Part shown: one piece after another, positions 13,141 to 25,720 of the stretch
Position numbering within the stretch: position 1 is the first letter of the stretch
Layout: each line of letters begins with the position of its first letter
Assembly: GCF_000220395.1 (NCBI RefSeq)
Contig: NW_004087093.1
Coordinates: 1,701-28,596 of the forward strand
DNA: 26,896 bases
Reading direction: 5' to 3'
DNA from: Ichthyophthirius multifiliis
Lineage: Eukaryota; Ciliophora; Oligohymenophorea; Hymenostomatida
Translations under genes and position numbers: made by a program
The notes under the pieces: generated by a model
Databases searched by the model: none
What the model saw: the letters and a program-made list of their open reading frames with translations, nothing else
What the model was told of the DNA's origin: nothing

Positions 13141-14646
13141 ATAAAATTTATATAAAAAAATTATATTATTATCAAAATTAATTCATTTAAAAGAAATTAT
13201 ACCATTAAAAATATTCTTTATTAAAATACTATAATAAATTTATATATGAATATAAATTTTTTAAATATAAGATAAAATATCTTGTTTTCAATGATATATA
13301 TATAAATATTTTATAAGTATTATAAAAATAATATTAAATATATATAAAATAAAAAAATATATAATAATTTAAATTCATATAAATAAATAATAAAAATAAA
13401 TGAAAATGTCAAAATTATATATAAATATATATAAATAAATTAAATCTATATTTTAATAAATTTAATTTTAATAATACGAAGATAAATAAAAATATATATA
13501 TACACGTATATATTAAATTTTTAGGTATAAATATATAAATATATAAATATAAAAATATTATATATTTAGATATATATAATATATATATATATTATTAATT
13601 ATCTTATACAAAAAAAAAAATATTTTAATTTATTTTATTATTTTTTTTTTTATTATTATTTATTTTTAATTATAATAATATTACATTTATCTAATTTATT
13701 TTCAAAATAATTTTTTTTTACTTTTTTTTTATATATGATTTATTAATTGCAAAACATATATATAATAAAAATTAAATTAACAATATTAAATAATATTACT
13801 TTTATTTATTTATAAATTTAATTATTAATAATAAAATAAATTTTAAAATAAAATATTACAATAAAAACAAAAAAAATAGTATAAATATTTTTTATAATTA
13901 ATTATAATTATTTTTGCAAAAAAAGAAAAGATTTTTAATAAAAAAATATTTATTTTTAATTAATATTAAATAAAATTATATATTAAATAAAAATAAATTA
14001 AGATATAATATATAATTTTATTTTATATATATTTTATTTATTTTAAAAATAATAAAATATGATTTTATTTTTAATAATTTATTTTTTAATTTAAAAATAA
14101 TTTATATATAAAATTAATATATATAATTTTATAATCATAAAATTAAAATATTCATATACGTATAATTTTATATTTATATATTAATATATTTTTAAAAGCA
14201 TTTATTTTAAAATAATTGTCACACTAAATTATATTTACGTAAATATATTAATTATTATACAATATATTATTTATAAATTATTTAAAAAAAAATTAAATAT
14301 ATATTTAAAAATATAAATTATCACACACTTTTATAAATCAATATAAAAAAAAAATCCTTAATATAATAATAAAAAAAATCTCATACATATTTTTTTAATT
14401 CATTTTAATATTTAATTATGAATCGAAAATTGTATTTGATTAATATGTTTTTCCTTTAAAATTTATTTAATAATATAATTTCGGAAAAACATATCTATAA
14501 TTATATTTATTTTTTAAAAAATTAATAATATAATTTGGTGCTAAAATAACATAAAATTTATTTTTTAAAAATAAAATAATTTATAAAAAAAAAAAAAAAA
14601 AAAATAATAATTATATTTGTATTATTAAAATTTTATTTTAAAAAAA
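13141..14646. other. AT-rich gene-free stretch
   Basis: About 1.5 kb of A/T with short AT repeats (for example 13570-13595) and homopolymers, ending in a 20-A run (14586-14605) just before the HP1-like gene. Nothing coding or structural is recognisable on either strand. The HP1 promoter should lie at its right end. Confidence 0.55.
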
Positions 14647-16209
14647 TGGATAACAGGTTTTATGAAATAGAAACAATAAAAGCAATAAGATATTTAAAAA
14701 AATAATAATTTTAATTATTAGTTAAATGGAAAGGATGGGGCGAAGAAGATAATACATGGGAACCATTTTCAAACATAAAATAATGCATATGGGCATTAAA
14801 GAATTTTTATTAAACACATGTAAATAATGAATAAATAACAAAAACTGATGCATGGAAAAAATTTATATAATTACTCTAAAAGCATAGATATTTAAATAGT
14901 CAAGGAAAGTTTTTAATAAAAAAAAAATACGCTTATTATGTTGATGTTGATGAAGATAAAAGCGAAGAATATGAAAATAAGTATTAATTGCCCCCAAAAA
15001 ATTAAAATTAATAATAAAAAGAAAATCAGCAATAATTCTAAATAAATGATAAAAATAATTCTAATAAAATAACTAAATATAAAGACATAAAAAACAACAC
15101 TGATATTCTAAATCAGCAATAAGGTGTTTTATTATATCATATATAAATATAATGATGTATGATATTTTTTTTCTTGTTATTTCAATATAATTATATAATA
15201 TAAGTGGATAATATAAATCAATTTATATATATTTTAATATTAATTTAAATAGATAATTTGAAATAAAATGATATTGAAAAATCACAAAAAAAATAAAATT
15301 TTAAGAGAAATTTCAAAAATAAGCTTTATTAATTAATGAAAGAAAATAATATAAATATTAAATGTTAAAAAACATAAAAATATGTATTATTAAGAATAAA
15401 AAAAATGATTAGATAAGTAAAATAAATAAAAAATCTTATATATATATATATATATTTTATAAGGGAAAACTATTGAAAAAAATTAAAGGTATTTACAATA
15501 AATAGAAGATTTATATTTATAAAAATTTAAATAATATAGAAAGAAAAAATAAAATAGATAAATTAAACAAAAGTATAAATGATTAAAATAAACAATAGGA
15601 AACATAATAATAAGAAATATTTAAAAGTTAATAATAAAAGTAAAAAAAATAAATATAAAAAAAATGAATTTAATAAATATAAAAAAATTATTATAAATTA
15701 TATTAAATTTTCTTAATAAAAAAGAATTTAAGATGAAAATAAAAATATAAATTTTAATAATAATTTAAGCATAACTAATAAATAAAATATTATTAATTTA
15801 CCATAATAATAAGGTACACATATATTTTATTATATCTTTTTATATATCAAAAAAAAAAGATATTATAGAAAATAATTCATTAAATGATACTTATCAATAA
15901 TTTAACGATTAATATATTGAAAGTATATTATATATTATTAATTTTATAAATATATTTTTTATAAAAGACTTTGAAAAAATAAATATTTGCCTTGCATAAG
16001 GAAACTAAAAATTAATATATTAACCTAATAAAATAGTAAATTAAGATTACCATCCATATAAAAAAGGATAATATATCTTTTACGTTGAATATATAGACAA
16101 AAATACAGAAAGTGAGTATTATTGGGTAGAAGGAAGTATTTTAAAATAAAGATATCCATAGTTAATATTCGAATACTATGAAAAACATTTAAAGCTTATT
16201 AATAATTGA
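14647..16209 (+). CDS. HP1-like chromodomain + chromoshadow-domain protein
   Basis: Start ATG 14647, TGA 16207-16209. The chromodomain occupies residues about 5-50: RFYEIETIKAIRYLKK, then QLLVKWKGWGEEDNTWEP and FSNI, with the aromatic cage positions (Tyr, Trp, Trp) that bind methylated lysine of histone H3. After a long Lys/Gln/Asn-rich hinge, the C-terminus has a chromoshadow-like domain: KKGQYIFYVEYIDKN, EYYWVEGSILKQRYPQ and LIFEYYEKHLKLI. This matches the CPQ.VI.FYE..L end of HP1 shadow domains, which dimerise and recruit partners. Introns: 15124-15252, 15417-15463, 15814-15859, 15923-15967. In addition, either an intron at 15640-15724 or one missing A near 15657-15664 is needed to keep the frame. 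In ciliates HP1/Pdd-type proteins build heterochromatin in the micronucleus and at DNA destined for elimination in the developing macronucleus. That role here is inferred from family and organism. Confidence 0.9.
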
Positions 16210-16336
16210 AAATAAAATTAAAAATATTAGTTATAAATATTTATTTAAATAAAAAACATAAAATAAAATATTATAAAAAAAATAGTTTTTAAAAATAATA
16301 AATATAAAAAAAATAAATAATTTTAAAGATTAATTA

Positions 16337-16387
<51 letters not shown>

Positions 16388-16906
16388 ATTCATATATATT
16401 TTATATTCTATTAAAATTCATTTACTTTCATTTTATATTTTTAATATTTACAATATTTTCAACCGAATTTTATTATTTTATTTCTTTTTAATGAAATTAT
16501 TTTTATATATTTATATTGCTTATTTATGTTAAATACAATATTTATTTTTCTAATACATAATTATTTTATTATAAATTATCTAAAAATATAAAAAAAATTA
16601 TTATATTAAAAATTTTTATATAAAAAATTTTTTTATTTACTTATTAAAAAGATAAATATAAATTTTTTACAAACTCATATAAATAGAATTTATAACTAAA
16701 AATAATTTTATATTATAAATAAATTATTTAAATAAATACTAAAATTATTAAATTTATTATAAAAATCTTACAATTTATATATATAATAAGAATATTATAT
16801 TATAATATTAACCATTTATAATTAAATAATAAAGAATTTATATAAAAGAAATTTAAATAAAAGAAAAGTATAAAATGAAAAAGTAATAAATTAAGAATAG
16901 ATTAAA
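16210..16906. other. Convergent 3' intergenic region with (AT)n
   Basis: Nearly 700 bp between the stops of HP1 (+) and Cdh1 (-). It contains a perfect (AT)n of about 20 units at 16343-16384 and otherwise featureless A/T. It should hold both polyadenylation regions; no specific signal is evident. Confidence 0.6.
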
Positions 16907-18568
16907 TCATCTTAAATCCATATTTTAAGTTAATAAAGAATCATCCAAATTACATTTATTTTTCGAGTATTCGAAGACATTCCAAAACCTCAACGTTTCA
17001 TCCCCTGCCCCGGTAACAATATTCCTTCCACAAGGACTCATTGCTAAATAAAGCACTCTTTACGTATGTCCTGTTAGAGCTTAAATTTTTTTCATATTCG
17101 GATATTTCCATACAATAATTTAATTCAAACTATATCCATGTGTACTTACAATTTCATTTTAATTTTTCGAAAACATTAAATTACATACTTAAGATCCCGA
17201 ATCTAAGTAATCAGTTTATTTTAAAGTTTAAGTATTCCAAAATCTTATACATCTATCCGCTGTACCACCCCCACTTGCTAATACATTATGTTAATGTGGT
17301 GAAAAAGCCAAAGCCTTAACAGCTGCTTAATGGTGAGAAAATTTCGCCAATTCTCCCCCTTTTAAACTCCATAAAAACAACTTATTATCATTTCCTCCTG
17401 AAGCCAATATATTTTCATCAAAAGACCATTTTAATCCACATATTTCTTACTTATGTCCCATAAACTTCTAAACTGACCCACTAATTTTTCTCACATCTCT
17501 TATTAAAATATTCTTATCTCTAGATCCGGAAGCTATTAAAAATCCATTCCACGTAATACTTCCAACTCTAGACTAATGTCCAGGCATTATCTAAATTAAC
17601 TTCTGTTTTACACTATCATAGAGTCTTACGTTCCCGAAAGAATCCCCCACTGCTATATGGTTACTTCTTTAACTCCAAGCTACAGAACTTACAGTATCTA
17701 CATTTCCTAAATCGCACAATTAATAATTTTACGAAGTACACCCTGACCATATAAAAACTTTACTTTTTAAACCGACTGCTAGGTAGTTTTGGGGTGACCA
17801 ATCGAGCAAATTTAAGTAAAAATCGTCTTATAAATTTGGAGACTCTAAAATTTTGTAAGGTTATTTTACTATTTTTCTTATATTGTGATTTTCTTAGGAA
17901 ATTATTTAAGAGTTTTCTTTAATGGAAGAATTTAATTATGCTTAATGGAAAGAATTTTGTCTTCTAAGGCTATAAGTGAACAGGTTTTTATTTTTTTTAC
18001 TAGAATATATATAATTATCGTTGTTAGTATTGTCATTATTGATATTAGTAGAATTCGAATTGTTTTATTCTTATAAAATCATAGAAGTACTTTCGTTTTT
18101 GTTTATTAAATTTTAAGGTTAATATTCTCCTAAAATAGATTATTAAAGTAAATTAGAGTACAAACGAGCACTGCTTTAGCCTTGACAACTATTTTAAGGT
18201 TCTTCTATTGTATTTTCATTCATAAACAAATCATATGTATTAGAAGATACTCTATTTGGTATATAACGGTCATTATATTTGATTTTTTTTTGGCTGTTTT
18301 ATTATAGTTGTTAATTATTGCTATTATTACTTATATTAGAATATTAATTTGGATTTTTGAATTCACTGTGTATATTTATTGTTGATTATTCGAATTATTT
18401 TGAGTCTATATGTTGGAGAGATATACAATAATTTGAAAAGTTTTTATTTAATAATTTATTTTTAGTATTTTCGAAAAAGTTATTTTATATATGGATCTCT
18501 TCTTATATTTTTTCATGAAAAAACTCTTCTTCTTCCATATTTAATAAATTTAATGATTTACTATTCAT
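16907..18568 (-). CDS. Cdh1/Fizzy-related APC/C activator (WD40)
   Basis: Start ATG 18566-18568 and TGA 16907-16909 lie in one frame, giving 553 residues with no intron. A Ser/Asn/Gln-rich N-terminus carries the C-box DRYIPNR (residues 100-106), which docks on the anaphase-promoting complex. Then comes [20 protein letters not shown], the Cdc20/Cdh1 family entry to the propeller. WD40 blades include [100 protein letters not shown] then [30 protein letters not shown], and [20 protein letters not shown] then [13 protein letters not shown]. The protein ends DLR, close to the C-terminal Ile/Leu-Arg tail that also binds the APC/C. The [15 protein letters not shown] block and DRYIPNR favour Cdh1/Fzr over Cdc20. 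It recruits cyclins and other substrates for ubiquitination at mitotic exit and G1. GC content is clearly above the flanks. Confidence 0.96.
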
Positions 18569-20464
18569 TTTTTTTTTTAATTTTTTTATTATTGTGTTTT
18601 TGTATTTTTTTTTGTTTTTTTTTTAATTTTTTGTTTTTTTTTTTTTATAATGTTTTTTAGACTAACAAATATTTTTTTGCTTAATTGATATAGTTTTTAT
18701 TAAAATTCTGTTAGAATTTTATTTTATTTTTTAAATTGCCTTTTTTTAATTCGTTTATTTTTTATAAATATATTACTTATTAGCATTGTTTTTTTTGTTT
18801 TTCTGTAATTTTTTTTAAAAAACAAAAAGAGAATAATTCGTATTTACTCACCTTTTTTATTTTCGATTGTGTTTTTTTTTTAAAAAAAAAAAAATATTAA
18901 AAAGTAATAATATTAATTTTTATTTAAATTAAATTATTCATTATTAAAAAAAAATAACAATATAATATTAATTATTAATATAAACAAAAATTTAAATAAT
19001 AAATATAAAATTTATATTTTAATTATTTAGTATTCATATTTTTCAAAAAATTAATAGCTTTAAATAAAAATTTTATTTATGAATTAAATAAGCTTTTTAT
19101 TTTCTAAATTCTAATATATTGTATAGTTTTTATTAAGTTAAAAAGCTTTCTTTTTATTAATTATTATAGACATAAAAAACTATTTAATAATAAGATTTTT
19201 TAGTTTTATTATAAAAATCTCTATTATATAGTTAAATTAAATACATATATAAATTATAAAATTTAACTTTTTTTAATAATATTAATTTATATTACTATTA
19301 TTTTAATTTTTTTCCGTTAAGATTTTTGTTAATGAATTTTGTTTATTTTTTATTTCTATAAGGCAATGAAAATATTTTCTCTCTATCATAAAAAAATTAA
19401 AACAAAAGACGGTTTTTATTTTAAAGTTATGTTTTAAATATTTAAAAATTAATGATATAATAAACTACTATATATAATATTTTTAGATTAAATTGCTTTT
19501 ATTTAATCTTTAGTTTAATATATTATATTTTTATTTAGGTTCCAAAAATTCTAAAACTGATTTATAAGGTTTAAATTTTAATTTATTATCAAGTTTTTAA
19601 TAAATTAAAATATAGAATTTAATTTATTAAAAATAAATAAATAATTTGTCTAAGTTGTAATATTTATTTTAAATATTGATATGTTTATAAAAATAAAACC
19701 TTTTTATTATATATATAAAAGCATTTTCAGCAATTTAATTAGATAAACAATTTAAAATTAATAATTTATTTTAATTATATTTAAAAAATTTATACTGACT
19801 GAACGAAACTATTGGTATATAGACTTCTTGAATAATTATCATAAAATAAAAAATAAATTAATTAATTAATAATATATATAAACATATATTTTTAATATAT
19901 TTTCAATAATATTATTTTTAATAATCATTATATAAACAATAAAAATAATATATTTTTATTTAAGCCTTTATATAAAATAATATAAAATTGTTAATATATT
20001 AATAAAGATATAAACATGATTATATAAAATGTGATATTTAAATCTATTAAAGAGTACAAATCATTTATTTTATAGTGGAATAAAAAAATAAATCTAAATA
20101 TAATAAAAAATAAATAAAATAATAAATTAAAATGCACTTAATTTTTTTGATTAATCAATTAATTTTTCTAATTCTTCTAATTCTTATATAATACATAAAT
20201 ATTTTTGTTGTTGTTGAAATTAAACGAGTTAAATAATATGAAAAAAAAGTTCATTTAATACTAAATATACTATCATATACTTTTTTTATTTCTTTATATA
20301 AAAATAATAATCTGTTTTGCTTAACCAATATATAAAAAACATATAATTCTTATATAAAATATGTAAAAAGTTTAATTATATATTAAAAATAAAAATAAAA
20401 GATATAAAATTTTAATTATTTTTATTTACAATTATAACAAAAAAAAAAAAAACACTAAATAAAT
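18569..20464. other. Long divergent intergenic region (Cdh1 / GH63)
   Basis: About 1.9 kb between the Cdh1 start (-) and the glucosidase start (+), rich in T- and A-runs (18568-18660, 18870-18895). A possible 5'-UTR intron of Cdh1 (GTGAGT donor near 18848, TTACAG acceptor near 18804 on the minus strand) is suggestive only. It also contains a weak TGA-free frame at 19015-19842 and a short Gln-rich fragment at about 20130-20225, both on the minus strand. Nothing else is recognisable. Confidence 0.5.
19015..19842 (-). CDS. Doubtful long open frame (low confidence)
   Basis: From the ATG at 19840-19842 a frame free of TGA runs for more than 270 codons under the ciliate code, with some ordinary-looking pieces (IIIQEVYIPIVSFSQYKF, KPYKSVLEFLEPKQK, MIERKYFHCLIEIKN). 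Glycine is essentially absent and most residues are I, K, N, F, Y, L and Q, as AT-rich noise would give. The frame also stays open past any sensible end towards Cdh1. No family is recognised. It is reported so that it can be tested with transcripts. Confidence 0.2.
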
Positions 20465-22757
20465 ATGTAAATTAAATTTATTATAATAACAACACTATTT
20501 TCCTTATTATTACTTCCAAAATCTACATATTAACAAAATCTTGACAAAAAATGGGGTACATATAAGCCTCATTTGTTATTTTCACTAACCCAAAAATCCA
20601 AAACCCCTTTAAACTTCGGAATAATTTACAAAAACACCCAAAAATAATAATAAAAAAATAATAATGAAGAAGATTTTAGATGGTAATTTTTAAATAAAGA
20701 AGACTAAATATATGCCGATTATAAAATAAATAATGCCGAAGACATAGCTGAAGAATAAATAATAGACTAGAAACAAAATATCGAAATGAATATAAAATAT
20801 ATATATTAATAAGAAAATGATGAATGGGGTGTATTAATATCTACTCAAAATTTTAATAGTGTTAAAAACTTAGATTTGTTTATGTATTTTACAATAACTA
20901 AATATGAAAAATAAGACATTAAAATCGAGAAAACATACTTTTCTGTAAATGATTATTATAAAAATGATAATTAAATAATTTTAAATGTTCAAAAAGAAAA
21001 TGAATAATTTGAGAAAAGAAAAAATACTGTGGAAATTAAAATATAAGAAATTAAAAAATAAAACAATTAAAAAAATTCAAGAAGTTAAGCTAGATTAGCC
21101 TCAAGGGATAAATTTGAATCTTGGGATATTTTAAAAATTTTAAAAGAGGAACTTTATTATAATTAGGATAATTTAAATATTAATTTTATTGCAAATGAAT
21201 AGCTTTATACTTGTGATTAATAATAAGAAAATAATTAAGAAAATAATGTAAAAAATTCAAATAATAATATAGAAAATAATATCTTTTTCTTCCAGTTAAA
21301 TCTAAATGAATAAAATCACGAAATATATATAAATTACAAAAACATAAAAAAACATGAAAAATTCTTCCTTTTTTCAATCTAAAATTTCCTTTAAATTTTT
21401 GAAAAAAACATTAAAATTTCAATTAAAAAATTTAATTAAAATTTCCTTCTTTTGAAAAAAAATACTTTTCCTTCATAAAATCAACCCTTTCTAATTTTCT
21501 TGGAGGAATTTTATTTTATCACGGAAAAATTTAATAAATAAACTCCCTAATAAAAAAAACTCCCTATAAAACAGTCTTCTCATGCTCCCCTTCTCGTAAA
21601 AAATTCCCTCGTGGCTTCTTATGGGACGAAGGCTTCCATTAGTTAATATTATGTAAATGGGACGAAATTTTATGCCAAAAAATAATCGAATAATGGATCA
21701 CAAACATCGATATATTCGGCTTTATACCCCGTGAGTAAATATCCACAGAAGAAATAGCCTAAAAAATCGACCAGTAATTTCTCCTTTAAGACTTCCAAGA
21801 GGCTAACCCTCCTACTTTATTATTCCCAATATAAAATTTGATAAAAAAAGGTTATTTTTAAGAAAAAAGAACTTATTTAAAAAGCTTGAAAAATGGTTTA
21901 ATTGGTTTATAACAACCTAAACTAATAAAGAAATAGAAAAAAATAAGGAAATAGCTTTAAGATGGAAATGTAAAAACAATAAATGCTCAGAAAGTAATTT
22001 TTTGGGTTCTGGTATTGACGATTATCCTCGTTAAAATAAAAATGTGTAATCTATTTAGTAATTAGATATTTAATGTTGGGCTATTTTTTTTTCGGAAACA
22101 ATGTATGAAATCTCACATATTTTTAATTAAAAATAAGCAGAGGAAAATAATTAAAAAGTAGAGTTTTTTAACTAAAAAAAATACTAATATATAAAGGATA
22201 TTTTAAATAAATAATTAATAGAGGATTTTTTAGACAAAACTGATAATCTTTTTAAAGATTTAGGAGTAAAAAAATAGTGTAATATATAATAAGAATAAGA
22301 GGAAGATTTTTGTGAAAAAGTATATATTACACATATTGGTTATATTAATTTGTTTCCATTAATTTTTGGAAAAATAAAAGATTAAGATTAATTATAAGCA
22401 CTTTTTAATGTTATTTATTCAAAAGATTAACTTTGGACAGATTTTGGTTTAAGATCTCTTTCTAAATAAGACCCTTTTTATTAAAAAGAAGATAATTATT
22501 GGAGGGGTAATATATGGATTCCTATTAATTACTTAGTTTTGAGAGCTGTGAAATTATATTATTTTGATAATTAATTTGCTTAGAAAATTTATTTTGAATT
22601 AAAAAATAATATAGTTAATAATGTATTTAGAGTTTGGGAAAAAACAGGCTATTTATTTGAAAATTATCATCCAGAAAATGGAGAAGGATAAAGGGCTTTT
22701 CCCTTTAATGGATGGACAGCTTTGGTTATTTTAATTAATAATGATATATATGAATGA
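20465..22757 (+). CDS. ER mannosyl-oligosaccharide glucosidase (glucosidase I, GH63)
   Basis: Start ATG 20465, TGA 22755-22757, about 765 residues with no clear intron. The N-terminus MQIKFIIITTLFSLLLLP is a signal peptide or signal anchor. GH63 blocks: KKWGTYKPHLLFSLTQKSK (N-domain), [55 protein letters not shown] (most diagnostic; carries the acidic catalytic-site motif), KIIEQWITNIDIFGFIPREQ, FQEANPPTLLFPIQNLI, GSGIDDYPR, GYINLFPLIF, LWTDFGLRSLS, YWRGNIWIPINYLVLRAVKL and FPFNGWTALVILI. The enzyme removes the terminal alpha-1,2-glucose from the newly transferred N-glycan in the ER lumen, the first trimming step. The frame slips by one base at two A-runs (21455-21462 and 21863-21868), each restored by one more A. 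Length and domain order are otherwise complete. Confidence 0.94.
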
Positions 22758-23563
22758 TTTTTATTTTTTTTGTATATATATATATATATATATATTTTAT
22801 TTATGTTTTATGGGCCTTTGTTTGTTTATTTAATTAATATATTGTTGGTTATAATGCTTTATTTTATTTTTTAATTGAATAACTTTTTCTTATATTTAAA
22901 TAATATGAGTAATAAAAAATTAAAGGAGTCGCTTATTTTTTATTTTTAAAGGTTTATTTATCTATTTATTTTCCTCTATGTTTTATATATATTTTTAATT
23001 ACAATTATACATAATTAAATATTATAAATTTAGATAATGCAGACTAGTTATTATTTCAATATATTTATGTTATTTTATTTTTGATGATTTTATTGAATTT
23101 ATTTCCTTTTTTTGATAATAATATCTTTTTTAATTTATAATTTTTATAAATTTATAACAAAAACTAATTTTATTTATTAACTAAAAAAATATCTAAATAT
23201 AGAAAAAAAACATAAAATTTTAAACTTTTGGATTTAAGTTTTATTTTTTATTATTTTTATAAAATATTTTCAAGTTTTTTTTGCTTTTCAATATTTTTAA
23301 TTTATTACTAAAAATTATTCATATTTTTACACATATATGGACGATTCTTTATTCATATTTTTTTTTTTAATTTGAATATATTATATATTATTCTTTTATT
23401 TTAAAATTAAATTTTATATAAAAAAGAGTATTTTTTGATATATTAATAGTAAATACTTAGAATATTCATTAATAATTTGAACATTATATTAAATTAATTT
23501 AAATAAAAAATAATATATATTTTAATCAATATTTTATTTCTCAAAAAAATAAAATAAAAAAAA
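22758..23563. other. AT-rich intergenic stretch
   Basis: About 800 bp of A/T between the glucosidase and the methyltransferase genes, with an (AT)n at 22775-22796. A 59-codon frame at 22905-23084 is the only coding-like item. Confidence 0.5.
22905..23084 (+). CDS. Possible tiny membrane protein (59 aa, doubtful)
   Basis: ATG 22905 to TGA 23082-23084 under the ciliate code. It starts MSNKKLKESLIFYFQRF, followed by a hydrophobic stretch (IYLFIFLYVLYIFLITII) that could span a membrane. T-rich AT DNA often encodes such Phe/Leu/Ile runs by chance, and it may simply be the 3' UTR of the glucosidase gene. Confidence 0.18.
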
Positions 23564-24361
23564 ATGCAAAAATATTTTAAATATTTATTCCCATCTTCTC
23601 GTTAATACAATTTTTTTAAAAAAAAAAATAAATAAATAAATTAATAATTAAAAAAAAAAAAAGTATTAGTTGGTGTAGTAGGTTATGTTTCAATAAAATA
23701 TATATGGATAAAAAATTTCGAGTAAGAATATATAGATAAACCAAATAAAAAGCGTAAATTTTTATACTAAATTCACCAAAATTTGGCCATAAATTATGAC
23801 AATATTGTACAAAATGATAAAAATGCTGAAAAGATAAATTAATTGCGATAATTTTTACTTTCTTATGCGAAAGGATATGTTTTAGAAACAGGAGTAGGCA
23901 CATCTCGAAATTTAAAATATTATCCTTCTAATATAAAATTATTAGGAATTGACTGGAGTTAAAATATGCTTGAAATAGCTTTAAATAAATCCGCTTCTCA
24001 TATATAATATGATTACAAATTAGATGATACAGAAAATTTATAATTCAAAGATAATATATTTGATACTGTTGTAGACACTTTTGGATTAGAATATTATGAT
24101 AATCCGGAAAAAGCATTAAAGGAAATTAAAAGAGTTTGTAAAAAAGATGGATTAATTTTAATTATGACTAGCGGATTAAGTGATTATTAAGGTTTGAATT
24201 TACTTTTGGAATATAAAACACCTTTTGTAGTTAATAAATATGGATATTTTCCTAATAGAAATTGGGACAATTATATTACTGAACTGGATTTTGAAATTGT
24301 TTTGAACTAAAAATTTATTAATGGAACTGTTTATTTATATGTTTTAAAAAATAAAAAATGA
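23564..24361 (+). CDS. Membrane-anchored class I SAM-dependent methyltransferase
   Basis: ATG 23564 to TGA 24359-24361, one uninterrupted frame of 265 residues. The N-terminus is basic and free of acidic residues (MQKYFKYLFPSSRQYNFFKK), as in mitochondrial targeting sequences, followed by a hydrophobic segment VLVGVVGYVSIKYIWI (about residues 34-49). The Rossmann methyltransferase core follows: motif I GYVLETGVGTSRNLKYYP (SAM-binding glycines), motif II IKLLGIDWSQNMLEIAL, acidic motif DDTENLQFKDNIFDTVVDTF, and ALKEIKRVCKKDGLILIM (post-motif III). This is Methyltransf_11-like architecture, and the anchor plus core resembles mitochondrial OMS1-type and METTL7-like proteins. The substrate is unknown. 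No intron and no frame problem. The upstream start is chosen because it gives a continuous frame through the anchor. Confidence 0.88.
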
Positions 24362-25021
24362 TTTTTTTAATATTTAATTAAAAAAAATTAATTCATAGAT
24401 ATAAAAAATAAAAAAAGATGTAAATAAATAATAGATATTATATTTCTAATTATAATAATAAATATATTTAAAATTTTTATTTTAATAACATATTTAAATC
24501 AATATATGTTTATTATTTATGAAATATATATAAACTTATATAATTAAAAAAGATTGTTAATAAATTAAATATAATTTTTAACTTTTTTGAAATAAAATTA
24601 AAATTAATATATTAATTAATAAAAAAAAAAAAAAATTAAAATAAAATAAAATAAATAATATAAATAAATATGTATATATATATATGTATATATATATATA
24701 AATATTTATATATATATATATATAAATATATTTATACTATTAACTTTTTTTTTATTTATTATTTTATTTTTTAATTAAATAAGTATTTTATTTTTAAATT
24801 ATATATAAAAATATAATTTATATTAATTTATATATAAATAAATTATTGAAATGTTTGAATATAATTACTTTAAAAATAAATTTATAATTTATTCTATATA
24901 TTTAATATATTTAATTTATTATAAACTTAATTATTATATTTTTACTTATAAAATAAATAAAATACATTTTTTTTTTTGGTTTTAAAAATATTTTATGTAC
25001 AAAAATATGAAAACTTATATA

Positions 25022-25082
25022 ATTTATAAAATACCTATTTAATTATTTTATAAAATACCTATTTAATTATTTTATAAAATAT
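25022..25082. repeat. 24-bp tandem repeat, about 2.3 copies
   Basis: The unit atacctatttaattatttta plus taaa recurs with a 24-bp period (copies begin at 25031 and 25055, with partial flanks on both sides). The two full copies are identical, which suggests a recent duplication in otherwise unstructured sequence. Confidence 0.8.
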
Positions 25083-25339
25083 AATTCAAATATTTTATTA
25101 AAAAAAACTAAATTAAAACTTAAAATAATAAAAAGAAATAAAACAAAAATCATAAAATTAAAAATAATATGTTATTTTATATTAATATATTTACCTATTT
25201 TTTATTTTATAATAATACAAAAATTTATTATACTGAATTTATATTAAATATTTAAATATTAATTTCTTATAAAAAATACATAAAAATATTGTTAAAATAT
25301 TATCTATTTATTATTATAAAATTGTATTTATATTGCTAA

Positions 25340-25720
25340 TATGTAAGATAAAATTAAAAAAAATTAAATTAGATAACTAAAAATAACCATTATCTAAAGT
25401 CATTTTATAAAGTATTGATGAATAATTTTATACTTAGATTATGAAGATTCATTAAAGGAAATAAAATTACTTTTTAAAAATTAATAATATAATGAAAGTA
25501 TTTAATAAATTTTCATATTATATAAAAATACAACTGTTTTTTCTTAAATTAATTAAATTAATATTTTTAATTTATTTTCCCTTATTTAGTTTAAAAAATA
25601 TCTTTTTTTGTTTTTAATTGTCGCAATTCCTTAAAGGAATAAAAGTTTAAAATTATTATTTCTCAAATTTTATCTTTTTATAAAAAAAAGTATATAGTCT
25701 TTACATTAATATTTTTATTG
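25340..25720 (+). pseudogene. Possible gene remnant or unresolved exons (doubtful)
   Basis: From an ATG near 25340 the plus strand gives coding-like pieces in different frames: a first part resembling QPLSKVILQSIDEQFYT (about 25388-25435), then LDYEDSLKEIKLLFKNQQYN and ESIQQIFILYKNTTVFS (about 25435-25535). No splice sites join them neatly. The pieces have Asp, Glu, Ser and Pro at levels above the AT-rich background. It could be a decayed gene, a gene with base-call errors, or chance. No family is recognised. Confidence 0.2.

Noticed and set aside
20130-20225. Minus-strand Gln-rich fragment (QQQQKYLCIIQELEELEKLI)
   Set aside because: It is too short, with no start or splice context. It may be an exon, but it cannot be supported as a gene.
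21186-21377. Minus-strand 63-aa ORF
   Set aside because: It lies antisense to well-conserved GH63 coding sequence.
23616-23903. Minus-strand 95-aa ORF
   Set aside because: It is antisense to the methyltransferase gene, whose motifs are in the plus-strand frame.
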